Source: Bacillus thuringiensis | GTDB taxonomy: Bacteria; Bacillota; Bacilli; Bacillales; Bacillaceae_G | Direction: 5' to 3' | DNA: 7,386 nt | Assembly (NCBI RefSeq): GCF_001182785.1 | Contig: NZ_CP012108.1 | Location: forward strand, 1-7,386 | Shown here: one piece after another, positions 1 to 5,497 of the stretch | How the letters are laid out: every line of letters starts with the position of its first letter | Position numbering within the stretch: position 1 is the stretch's first letter | Notes under the pieces: generated by a model | Database searches by the model: none | Told to the model about the DNA's origin: nothing | Seen by the model: only the letters and a program-made list of their open reading frames with translations | Made by a program: the position numbers and the translations under genes

Positions 1-310
1 AAAGTTCCGAAAGGAACAGGTAGTATTTTTGAGAACAACGCTCAAAAATCTCCACCTTCATCATAAAAAAAAGTCGGTTCGTTTATCCTCACCTAAAGAC
101 TATCGTCTTTTCTTTTTTTATGATGTCCTTGCGGAACTTTTTTCGGCTCGTGTGTGTTTGTCGCCAAGCCGACAGACAAAAAGCAAAACAATGCCTATCG
201 ACTTGGACAAGCAAGTATACGAGCCGAACCGCTTAGATCATTCGCCCTAAAATAGTTCTTACTCGAAATTTGATACGGAATACGTGGGGTTTCGCCCCCA
301 CACGACGAGC
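1..310. other. Gene-free region with nested inverted repeats
   Basis: I see no credible gene here. The only long open frame (29-250) lacks a ribosome binding site and has low-complexity content. The DNA is full of pairing segments: GTTCC-gaaa-GGAAC (4-17), ATTTTTGAG/CTCAAAAAT (25-49), AAAGAC-tatc-GTCTTT followed by TCTTTTTTT (95-117, terminator-like), and GTGGGG/CCCCAC (284-301). Longer-range pairs are AAAGTTCCG (1-9) with CGGAACTTT (132-140), CGGTTCG (75-81) with CGAACCG (225-231), and TTCGGCTCGT (142-151) with ACGAGCCGAA (219-228). Such nesting fits a replication origin, a single-strand origin or a structured RNA. I cannot tell which. If the molecule is circular, this region lies next to the repeats at 7271-7314. 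Confidence 0.5.
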
Positions 311-373
311 CAGCACTCTAGCCAAAAAGCAAAGGAAGATCAAAAGATAAGAATAAAATCATAAAAAAGAGAA

Positions 374-406
374 AACCGGACTTGAATATGTTATTCATGG
401 CCGGTT
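374..406. repeat. Imperfect hairpin AACCGG...CCGGTT
   Basis: AACCGG (374-379) pairs with CCGGTT (401-406), and inside it TGAATA (383-388) pairs with TATTCA (392-397) around a TGT loop, separated by a small internal loop. No T-run follows directly, so this is not an obvious terminator. Its role is unknown. Confidence 0.5.
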
Positions 407-444
407 AACATAACGTCCTATTATCGGTAGCAACTATTTGGATA

Positions 445-468
445 GAATCCTTGTATTTACAAGGTTTC
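445..468. repeat. 24-bp dyad centred on CCTTGTA-TT-TACAAGG
   Basis: Two 11-bp arms flank a TT centre: GAAtCCTTGTA and TACAAGGtTTC, with a single mismatched pair. The inner seven pairs are perfect. A dyad of this size could be an operator or part of a recombinase core site. The 2-bp centre is shorter than the usual tyrosine-recombinase spacer, so a protein-binding site is at least as likely. No recombinase gene is in the window. Confidence 0.4.
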
Positions 469-518
469 TTGTTTCTATGTTTATCTATTTCTTATACAGG
501 ATTTTATACATCGTTGAT

Positions 519-560
519 AGAAAGAGGATTCTGGGAATCCTCTTTCTTCTTCTTTTTCAT
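519..560 (+). terminator. Intrinsic terminator-like hairpin
   Basis: A perfect 12-bp stem, AGAAAGAGGATT (519-530) with AATCCTCTTTCT (536-547), has a 5-nt CTGGG loop. It is followed on the plus strand by TCTTCTTTTTC. The tail is interrupted by C residues, so efficiency may be moderate. The minus-strand side has no T-run. No plus-strand gene in the window ends here, so the transcript it would stop is unknown. Confidence 0.5.
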
Positions 561-807
561 GAAATCTTGTATATGGGGTTTCTTGCTCCTCCTTTCCAAA
601 AAATATACTTGTACAAAGTAAATAGTATCTTATACGCTTTAAAAAGGCTGAAATTAGATTAGAAGAATCTTCTTAAGGTTTCTCATCTTCGAGAATATTA
701 AAGTCCTTTAAAAAGAAAAATGAGGCGTTACAAAGGAAAAGTCATATACTAAAAGTAAATCGTATGAATTTACCTGTAATTGTAAAATGGTAAGAAATTT
801 TTAGATA

Positions 808-845
808 CTCATAAAAACTGGCGCAGAATATCTATTCTGCGCCAG
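808..845 (-). terminator. Terminator of the cry transcript
   Basis: CTGGCGCAGAATA (818-830) and TATTCTGCGCCAG (833-845) form a perfect GC-rich stem. Read on the minus strand it is followed at once by TTTTTATGAG, a standard intrinsic terminator tail. It lies 8 bp past the stop codon of the Cry C-terminal relic (853-984), where a complete cry gene would have its terminator. The plus-strand side has only a delayed T-run. Stable terminator hairpins are typical of cry mRNAs. Confidence 0.85.
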
Positions 846-852
846 CCTTTGT

Positions 853-984
853 TTAATTTTTTATAGAAATCAATTCTACGCTTTTTATGTTAAAAGTACC
901 TTCCGTTTCTCTAATATCAATGCGGATTTGCTTTGTATGTGGCGTTATATGCATTGTTTTTGTGACATATCCTATGGTTTCATC
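853..984 (-). pseudogene. Relic of the Cry protoxin C-terminus
   Basis: Read on the minus strand, 984 to 853 encodes 43 residues beginning [10 protein letters not shown], containing [10 protein letters not shown] and SVELI, and ending in IKN and a TAA stop. GYVTKT, a run of P/T-rich beta sequence, then R-I-x-I-x-ETEGTF and ESxELI is the conserved extreme C-terminus of large (about 130-kDa) Cry protoxins and of the separate ORF2 crystallisation proteins. In-frame TAG (987-985) closes it upstream and no start codon or ribosome binding site serves it. It is offset by one base from the cry ORF, which stops 5 bp before this TAG. It is best read as what remains after deletion of nearly the whole C-terminal half, and is not expected to be translated. 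Confidence 0.8.
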
Positions 985-991
985 CTACAGT

Positions 992-3091
992 TTAATTGGT
1001 AAAAAGTGTATTTACTGTTTGTTGGATTTTTTCTAATTTTTGTGTTTCTAAGTTTTCTTCTAATGTGTTAGTGATTGGGATGAATTCGAATTTATCTATA
1101 AGTATTGTATTATCAGCAAAATCGTTTGAGTTTAAAAACATGGTAAAATTGGAGGATAAGTTTACTGTTGCTACTTGTTGAGGGTCTTCGGTTTGAAAAT
1201 ATATATATTGAAAATCATCATATTTAGGATTTATTATATTTTTTATGGAACCTATACCTAGTGCTCGGAGACTATAATTTGTTACGCCTGCTATATTTAA
1301 TGTTAGGTTAATTGAACGATTAGGAGAATATGCAACACATCGCATACGAATTTGGTATCTTGCCGCAGTTGGGACATAACACATAATTTGCATACTACTC
1401 CTAAGAGAAACTAAATCACCTCCTGTATGACCAGGACCTGATATAACAGAAGATGATGGATCTAAAGACTTAGCTTTTACAGCAGGGATTTGTGTAGTTA
1501 TTGTATTAGAAATTGTATTGTTGAAATTAACACTTGTATGTGTCCAAGCGAATGATAATTCTCTTTCAGCTGGTAATGATAGGTTGCCTCGAGGACTAAT
1601 TTTTATATAAGATAAGATATGAGTATACTTAGTACCAAGACCATAAGGAGGAATTTTACCTGCTGGGAATTCTGTGAATATAAAATAATCTATGCCTAAA
1701 TTTTCAGGTGTATATCCAGAATTGTACCTACGTGGATTTCCATCTATTGTATCAAAATCTATAGCAGTTATATGATAATACTCATACCGACGTTTGACTG
1801 CTATACTACGAACAGCGGTATTCGAAATATCAAATGGAGGAGGGTTATCTGTATTTGGCTCCGATAAATTTTCTGGTTTATAAATTGGACTAAGGCGGAC
1901 AGTACTATCATTTGTATAGCTAAAATGGTTTTGAACAGCATGTAATCCTGGTAAAATATTTTTAGCTGTAAATAGAGTAAATTTATTTAGGCGAGAGAAT
2001 AAATGTGGAGATCTTGTTAATTCCTGTTCTCTTTGAGCAATAGGTATTGGGCTACCAGTTTCATATCTTCTCATGACAGCATCAGTATAAATTTCTCTAG
2101 TAAGTTCTGAGTGAGTACCTGTTGGATATTTTTCTGGGTCATAATTTGGAAAAATGGCAATATGATCTAATACAGTAAAAGTCATTTCTCTACGATACGC
2201 ATTATATATGTCCCAATTTATATTACTTGAATTTTTAAGCTGATTTAAGCCATCTTGATATTTTTCTGAACAATGATTAATATATTCTGCAATTCTACAT
2301 TTTAATATGCATTTATAATATTTAGAAGATACCTTATTATTACTTTCTGTTGAGCAATTCGTTAAGCAAGTATTAAGATCGCTAATATAATCTTGAGGAT
2401 ATATACTTTGTATTGATAAGTTAGATGAAGGTGCCCATTTGTCATAATTATCTGCGGCTTGTCGTAATAAATTTAAGTGCCAATTAGCTATTTGTGTATA
2501 ACCAGGAAGTAATATTATAGCATAGTCTTTTTTTAATTCTTGTAATGTTCCTATAACAAGAGTATCTAAAGTAAGGAATTTGTTTTTCACTGCATCAGCA
2601 TTTTGTGAAGTGGGATTTGCTTTCCATATATCAAAATATCTTTGATAGTCTTCAAATTGAGTTTTTAAGGCATCCACTTTATTATATAGTAGATTAACGA
2701 TAGCTTCATCTACTGGTAAACCAAAAGGTCGATATCCAATTTTTACAAAAGCTTTCCATACTGTTTTAGGATCTTCACCCGGTTTCCAAAAAATTGGAAG
2801 TAATGTTCCGAAAGATATAATAAGGGCAGGACCTAGAGGGGAAGTAAAAGCTGATAACATAGTGCCCGCTACAATAATACCTGCACTAACTGCGGCAATT
2901 GTATCAGCACTCTCAAATGTTTCAAAACCCTCATCATACTGTTGATTCTGTTGACATATATTGAGCCAATCTTTGTAATTTGTATTATTTGTATAAGGGT
3001 ATCTAGAATGATTACTGTTTTTGTTCGAAGGATAAGGTGATGCATGCGAATCAATAATTTCATATTTATTATTATTGTTATTGTGATTCAT
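992..3091 (-). CDS. cry: Three-domain Cry insecticidal toxin, Cry4/Cry10-like
   Basis: Pore-forming crystal delta-endotoxin of 699 residues, active after ingestion on receptors in the host midgut. The N-terminus has the Cry4-like pattern KYEIID (9-14), then RYP and NYKDWLNICQQNQQY (38-52). Domain I (about 60-305) holds the hydrophobic helices (AAVSAGIIVAGTML, 66-79) and ends in the conserved block YNAYRREMTFTVLDHIAIFP (296-315). Domain II (about 310-525) is the receptor-binding beta-prism. Domain III has block 3 (TTQIPAVKAKSL, 532-543; GPGHTGGDL, 552-560), block 4 (RYQIRMR, 578-584) and block 5 (ILIDKFEFIPI, 663-673). The protein stops at VNTLFTN, where the C-terminal crystallisation half of large protoxins would begin, so it has the short form seen in ORF1-type Cry proteins. 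A paired CX3C segment (C242, C246, C261, C265) lies between helices 5 and 6. The start has a good Shine-Dalgarno site. Family membership is firm; subfamily is from remembered motifs. Confidence 0.95.
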   Translation of the reverse strand: MNHNNNNNKYEIIDSHASPYPSNKNSNHSRYPYTNNTNYKDWLNICQQNQQYDEGFETFESADTIAAVSAGIIVAGTMLSAFTSPLGPALIISFGTLLPIFWKPGEDPKTVWKAFVKIGYRPFGLPVDEAIVNLLYNKVDALKTQFEDYQRYFDIWKANPTSQNADAVKNKFLTLDTLVIGTLQELKKDYAIILLPGYTQIANWHLNLLRQAADNYDKWAPSSNLSIQSIYPQDYISDLNTCLTNCSTESNNKVSSKYYKCILKCRIAEYINHCSEKYQDGLNQLKNSSNINWDIYNAYRREMTFTVLDHIAIFPNYDPEKYPTGTHSELTREIYTDAVMRRYETGSPIPIAQREQELTRSPHLFSRLNKFTLFTAKNILPGLHAVQNHFSYTNDSTVRLSPIYKPENLSEPNTDNPPPFDISNTAVRSIAVKRRYEYYHITAIDFDTIDGNPRRYNSGYTPENLGIDYFIFTEFPAGKIPPYGLGTKYTHILSYIKISPRGNLSLPAERELSFAWTHTSVNFNNTISNTITTQIPAVKAKSLDPSSSVISGPGHTGGDLVSLRSSMQIMCYVPTAARYQIRMRCVAYSPNRSINLTLNIAGVTNYSLRALGIGSIKNIINPKYDDFQYIYFQTEDPQQVATVNLSSNFTMFLNSNDFADNTILIDKFEFIPITNTLEENLETQKLEKIQQTVNTLFTN

Positions 3092-3097
3092 GAATAG

Positions 3098-3103
3098 TCC
3101 TCC
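3098..3103 (-). promoter_or_regulatory. Ribosome binding site of cry
   Basis: On the minus strand GGAGGA lies 6 nt before the ATG at 3091-3089. This supports that start, as does the N-terminal motif of the family. Confidence 0.85.
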
Positions 3104-3152
3104 AGTTTTTATTTAAATTTCTATGTTATATATATTTTGATAAAAGATTAAC

Positions 3153-3169
3153 TATTCCTGAAAGGAATA
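3153..3169 (-). repeat. Hairpin in the cry leader
   Basis: TATTCC (3153-3158) pairs with GGAATA (3164-3169) around a 5-nt loop, about 60 nt before the cry start. No T-run follows on the minus strand. It may stabilise the leader or be incidental. Confidence 0.35.
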
Positions 3170-3197
3170 AAAATATGGCTATAGGTTGTTTATAAAA

Positions 3198-3226
3198 GTT
3201 ATATAAGAATTTATTTGTGAATATTA
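3198..3226 (-). promoter_or_regulatory. Candidate sigma-E-type promoter of cry
   Basis: On the minus strand TAATATT (3226-3220) fits the sigma-E -35 pattern KMATATT, and 14 bp later TATATAAC (3205-3198) partly fits the -10 pattern CATACAHT (5 of 8). It would give a leader of about 100 nt. Sporulation sigma factors are known to drive most cry genes. The flanking DNA is very AT-rich, so chance matches are likely and this is tentative. Confidence 0.3.
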
Positions 3227-3321
3227 TTTTATATTTAAAAAGATAGAATTATCAGTTGATTACATTGTAATAAAAATACTTTCGTTTGTTTTTGACAAGA
3301 TCCTGAGAAAGTATCGGAAAA

Positions 3322-3350
3322 ATTCCTAGCACTTATGTTAGGGATTTTTT
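3322..3350. terminator. Hairpin and T-run at the end of the small ORF
   Basis: ATTCCTAGCA (3322-3331) and TGTTAGGGAT (3336-3345) form a 10-bp stem around CTTA. On the plus strand two of the pairs are G-U and a T-run (3346-3350) follows. On the minus strand those pairs become A-C mismatches, but TTTTTC follows there too. The stop codon of the minus-strand ORF lies inside the stem. The plus-strand fold is the stronger one although no plus-strand gene ends here. It may act in both directions and separate the small ORF from cry. Confidence 0.5.
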
Positions 3351-3601
3351 ATATGTTGATAGGAAAAAGAATCTTTTAGATTTCTTATAAAAGTAGCATA
3401 ATGTAATTCTGAATAAGAAATCCAATCTCCAGATTCATGAGATCCAACAAATTCATTATACATGGGATGCCAAATAATTAAATAAGTGTGATGATGATAC
3501 TGTATTTCATCAAATTGTCGTAATGCTACCCCAAATGGGTCTGTTATACCGATAGGTATAGCGCCTTGCATTAAAATTTCTTTGAATTGTTGCAAAAACA
3601 T
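3338..3601 (-). CDS. Small unknown protein upstream of cry
   Basis: I do not recognise this 87-residue protein. It has no signal peptide or membrane helix. Visible features are PIGITDPFGVALRQF (16-30), a His cluster HHH at 36-38, WHPMYNEF (44-51) and a Trp/Tyr/His-rich end. The ordered amphipathic pattern and a strong AAGGAGG ribosome binding site argue that it is real. It lies about 250 bp upstream of cry on the same strand, with a hairpin between them, so co-transcription is uncertain. AAGGAGG ends only 1-2 nt before the ATG, so translation more likely begins at TTG codon 3 (3595-3593), giving 85 residues. Small accessory ORFs are common upstream of cry genes, but I cannot assign this one to a known family such as P19 or P20. 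Confidence 0.6.
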   Translation of the reverse strand: MFLQQFKEILMQGAIPIGITDPFGVALRQFDEIQYHHHTYLIIWHPMYNEFVGSHESGDWISYSELHYATFIRNLKDSFSYQHIKNP

Positions 3602-3614
3602 CCCTCCTTATAAT
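3587..3614 (+). promoter_or_regulatory. Candidate sigma-A promoter into the structured region
   Basis: TTGTTG (3587-3592) and a perfect TATAAT (3609-3614) are separated by 16 bp. A plus-strand transcript would start near 3621 and run through the doubtful ORF at 3680 and the hairpin-rich block. The -35 box matches at only three positions and the DNA is AT-rich, so this is tentative. Confidence 0.35.
3602..3609 (-). promoter_or_regulatory. Ribosome binding site that questions the ATG start
   Basis: On the minus strand AAGGAGGG (3609-3602) directly abuts the ATG at 3601-3599. This is too close for efficient initiation. TTG at 3595-3593, in the same frame, sits about 7 nt away, which is the usual spacing. 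Confidence 0.6.
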
Positions 3615-3679
3615 GTGTCATGTATATATTTTCTAAATGTATAAGGATTCCTGCAAATAAGAAAAAAAGAAAAAATAAG

Positions 3680-3907
3680 ATGTCTGTCAACGGTAAGCGG
3701 ACCAAAGGGAGCATTAAGGAGTTGACAGACGCACTACACCAAGACCCTCTAGGGTTGTCAAAACGAATACGTTTTGGCCTGCCAACCGGGGAGGGAGCCC
3801 CTCAAGGATTGAGGGGTTGGGGAGTTGGATTGATGGGGTCAAGGGGAAGATTTCCCCTTGTGGGGTGTGGGGCAAAGCCCCAGGGATTTTATCACGCTAT
3901 AGCGTGA
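3680..3907 (+). CDS. Doubtful small ORF over the hairpin-rich block
   Basis: The frame from ATG 3680 encodes 75 residues. The first 35 look protein-like (RTKGSIKELTDALHQDPLGL, then SKRIRF), but the rest is Gly-rich and follows from strong DNA hairpins. There is no clear Shine-Dalgarno site. Base composition is more GC-rich than the neighbouring genes. It could be a small gene or the broken start of one, preserved next to the transfer region, or simply structural DNA that happens to be open. I cannot name a family. Confidence 0.25.
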   Translation: MSVNGKRTKGSIKELTDALHQDPLGLSKRIRFGLPTGEGAPQGLRGWGVGLMGSRGRFPLVGCGAKPQGFYHAIA

Positions 3908-3921
3908 TTTGGCGAAGCCAA
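3682..3921. other. Hairpin-rich block, possible single-strand origin
   Basis: Seven stems lie in 240 bp. GTCTGTCAAC (3682-3691) pairs with GTTGACAGAC (3721-3730), and CAAAACG (3759-3765) with CGTTTTG (3770-3776). CCCCTCAA/TTGAGGGG is at 3798-3816, AAGGGGAA/TTCCCCTT at 3841-3859 and TGGGGC/GCCCCA at 3868-3882. A perfect 18-bp palindrome ATCACGCTATAGCGTGAT fills 3891-3908, and TTGGC/GCCAA is at 3909-3921. It is GC-richer than its surroundings and directly precedes oriT. Single-strand origins of rolling-circle and mobilisable plasmids have this character and often sit beside mob. The assignment is by architecture only; I could not match a named sso class. Confidence 0.45.
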
Positions 3922-3934
3922 CAAGGTCTCGCAG

Positions 3935-3976
3935 AGCCCACACCAAATTGTGTTTGGTATAGTGGGCTATACCAAA
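3935..3976 (+). other. oriT: MobV-type origin of transfer (oriT)
   Basis: TTTGGTATAG (3953-3962) and CTATACCAAA (3967-3976) flank TGGG. The segment TAGTGGG/CTATAC matches the nick region of the pMV158 family (TAGTGTG/TTATAC), which places the likely cut between 3966 and 3967. A second inverted repeat overlaps it: AGCCCAC plus ACCAAA (3935-3947) pairs with TTTGGT (3953-3958) and GTGGGCT (3962-3968), with a 3-nt bulge. TTTGGT can join only one of the two stems at a time. Overlapping inverted repeats at the nick and a position just upstream of mob are both typical of this relaxase family. Confidence 0.85.
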
Positions 3977-3979
3977 ACT

Positions 3980-4008
3980 TTGGATTCGCTCTTTCGATAT
4001 GTTATGAT
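3980..4008 (+). promoter_or_regulatory. Promoter of mob
   Basis: TTGGAT (3980-3985), a 17-bp spacer and TATGAT (4003-4008), with a TG one base before the -10 (extended -10). It begins 4 bp after oriT. In pMV158 the relaxase represses its own promoter by binding oriT, so the same autoregulation is plausible here. The mob start (4056) has GAGG 7 nt upstream. Confidence 0.6.
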
Positions 4009-4055
4009 AATCTCAAAAGTAGTCCTCTTACTGAAGACAATTGTGAGGGAAAAAC

Positions 4056-4796
4056 ATGAATAAATTCGCAATCATTCACATGCAGAAATTTCAAATTTCT
4101 GATGTGCAAGGAATTCAAAAACATAATCAGAGACAAGGAAAAAGTAAATCAAATTTAGACATCGATTATTCGAAAAGTGAACAGAATTATGATTTGTTAA
4201 ATCAACAAAAAATTAGATATGAAAGCACAATTAAACAAGAGATCAGTGAGAGAGTAAAACGAAAGCCTCGAGCAAATTCTGTTGTACTTTCTGAATTTGT
4301 AGTAACAGCTTCACCTGATTACATACATTTATTAAGTTTAGAAGAACAGAAACGTTATTTTGAGAGTTCACTAGATTTTATTCAAAAGCGTTATGGCAAA
4401 CAAAACACGTTGTATGCGATGGTTCATATGGATGAAGCAACACCACATATGCATATTGGTGTCATGCCAATTACAGAAGACAATCGTTTGTCCGCGAAAG
4501 ATATGTTTACGAGAAAAGAATTGACATCTTTGCAACAGGATTTCCCGATGGAAATGCGGGAAAAAGGCTTTGATGTAGAACGAGGTGAAGGTTCAGAGAA
4601 AAAACATTTATCGCCTCAAGCCTTTAAGGAAAAACAAGATTTACAAGTAGAATTGGAACAGCTAGGAAATGTAAAAAAGCATTTAGAAACAAAAGTAGTG
4701 GAAACGCATAATCAATTACAAAAAACTACAAACTACATCGAAAAACAGAATGAAAACGTTACAAAAAATTCAGCAACAATTTTTAAATTTAGATAA
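4056..4796 (+). CDS. mob: MobV relaxase, N-terminal catalytic part (frameshifted)
   Basis: Mob/Pre relaxase of the MobV family: it nicks oriT and pilots the strand into a conjugation channel supplied by a helper element. Motif I is HNQR with H23 and R26, matching the catalytic His22 of MobM. The metal-binding motif is HMDEATPHMH, residues 124-133, with H124, D126, E127, H131 and H133. GFDVERGEGSEKKHLS is the usual end of the catalytic domain. The frame is lost in the A6 run at 4763-4768: one A fewer would read VTK directly into IQQQFLNLDKK of the downstream frame. As written, the product is 246 residues with about 10 aberrant ones at its end. The N-terminal 200 residues of MobM alone keep nicking activity, so this fragment may still be a relaxase. 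The start at 4056 fits family N-termini. An assembly error is the main alternative. Confidence 0.9.
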   Translation: MNKFAIIHMQKFQISDVQGIQKHNQRQGKSKSNLDIDYSKSEQNYDLLNQQKIRYESTIKQEISERVKRKPRANSVVLSEFVVTASPDYIHLLSLEEQKRYFESSLDFIQKRYGKQNTLYAMVHMDEATPHMHIGVMPITEDNRLSAKDMFTRKELTSLQQDFPMEMREKGFDVERGEGSEKKHLSPQAFKEKQDLQVELEQLGNVKKHLETKVVETHNQLQKTTNYIEKQNENVTKNSATIFKFR

Positions 4797-5373
4797 AAAA
4801 ATAAAAGAAAAGAAACAAGAATTTGAAACGTTTCGAAACCAAGTTCCGGATAAGCCAGTATCACTGTCTTATTTGCGAGAAGAAACAAAAACAGAAGTAA
4901 CAACAAAACTGTTTGGAAAACCAGAAATTACAGAGAAGAAAACAGGAAATATCGTGGTTACACGTGAGCAATGGAGAGATATGACAGAAAAAGTAAATGC
5001 AACGGTTATTATAAAGAGCGATTATGAACGTTTGCAAAAAACGGATCTTGTAAAAGAAAACAAACAATTACATGAGGCAGTCGATGAATTATGCGATTCA
5101 CTTCAAGATTCCCAAAAGAGAAATTTAAAGTTACAAGAGGAAAAGAAACAATTAAGTACAGAAATAAGCTCGTTAAAGGCTCATATAAGAGACTTGCAGA
5201 TTAATATAAAAGTTTTATATCAACAGACGAAAAAAGTCTTTAAAGAGCAATTTAAGGCGTTTAGAGGGCTTATTAAAAATGAGTTGGATATGAAGGGTAT
5301 AGATAATCAATTTGAACGTGAACATACAAGAGAAATGAAAAGTAAACAGAAAGGATATGACATGGAACGTTAG
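4750..5373 (+). pseudogene. mob: MobV relaxase, C-terminal part in the +1 frame
   Basis: This frame continues the relaxase from about 4769. It has FRNQVPDKP, then KTGNIVVTREQW, YERLQKTDLVKENKQL and a long Lys/Glu-rich coiled coil (about residues 85-160 of this frame), then a basic tail. This is the dimerisation and membrane-association half of MobV proteins. The ATG at 4750 has no ribosome binding site, so independent translation is unlikely. Joined to the upstream frame, the protein would be about 438 residues, close to typical MobV lengths. The reading frame downstream of the shift is otherwise intact over 200 codons, so the lesion is recent, corrected by slippage, or a sequencing error. 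Confidence 0.8.
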
Positions 5374-5390
5374 AAGAGGGTATGTTGAAA

Positions 5391-5489
5391 AAAAGAGCAT
5401 AAGGAAACCGAATCCCACTTTGTATAAAAAGTGGTGAAATAGGCTGTGCCTATTGGGTTTCTAAAGATTTCTAGCTGGTATGCTTTTTC
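5391..5489 (+). other. Branched fold after mob, probable terminator
   Basis: Three helices form a three-way junction. P1 is GAAACC (5404-5409) with GGTTTC (5456-5461). P2 is CCACTTT (5415-5421) with AAAGTGG (5428-5434). P3 is AATAGGC (5438-5444) with GCCTATT (5448-5454). An outer helix can close it: AAAA-g-AGCATA (5391-5401) with TATGCTTTTT (5479-5488), ending in a T-run. It starts 17 bp after the mob stop and could end the mob transcript. The branching is more elaborate than a terminator needs, so an origin structure or a structured RNA is also possible. I see no ribozyme core such as the hammerhead CUGANGA. Confidence 0.55.
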
Positions 5490-5497
5490 TATGATCT

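Larger units (their letters stand above)
311..815. other. Gene-free spacer, no recognised gene
   Basis: No supported coding region. A 74-codon open frame at 438-662 starts with TTG, has no Shine-Dalgarno sequence and runs straight through the perfect hairpin at 519-547, so I treat it as chance. The stretch holds the hairpin at 374-406, the dyad at 445-468 and the terminator-like stem at 519-547, each listed separately. From about 560 to 800 I see only AT-rich DNA with no further structure of note. Confidence 0.5.

Noticed and set aside
29..250. 73-codon open frame on the plus strand
   Set aside because: No ribosome binding site, low-complexity Lys/Phe runs, and it is covered by inverted repeats that explain the sequence better.
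438..662. Hydrophobic 74-codon frame starting with TTG
   Set aside because: No Shine-Dalgarno site, AT-driven hydrophobicity, and a perfect terminator-like hairpin lies inside the frame.
3722..3727. TTGACA as a -35 box on the plus strand
   Set aside because: No -10-like hexamer lies 16-18 bp downstream; it is part of the inverted repeat 3682-3730.
3817..4059. 80-codon frame across the hairpins and oriT
   Set aside because: It overlaps oriT and the mob promoter and has no recognisable protein pattern; it is a by-product of GC-rich structure.
5391..5489. Self-cleaving ribozyme (hammerhead)
   Set aside because: It has the branching but lacks the conserved CUGANGA core; no cleavage motif was seen.
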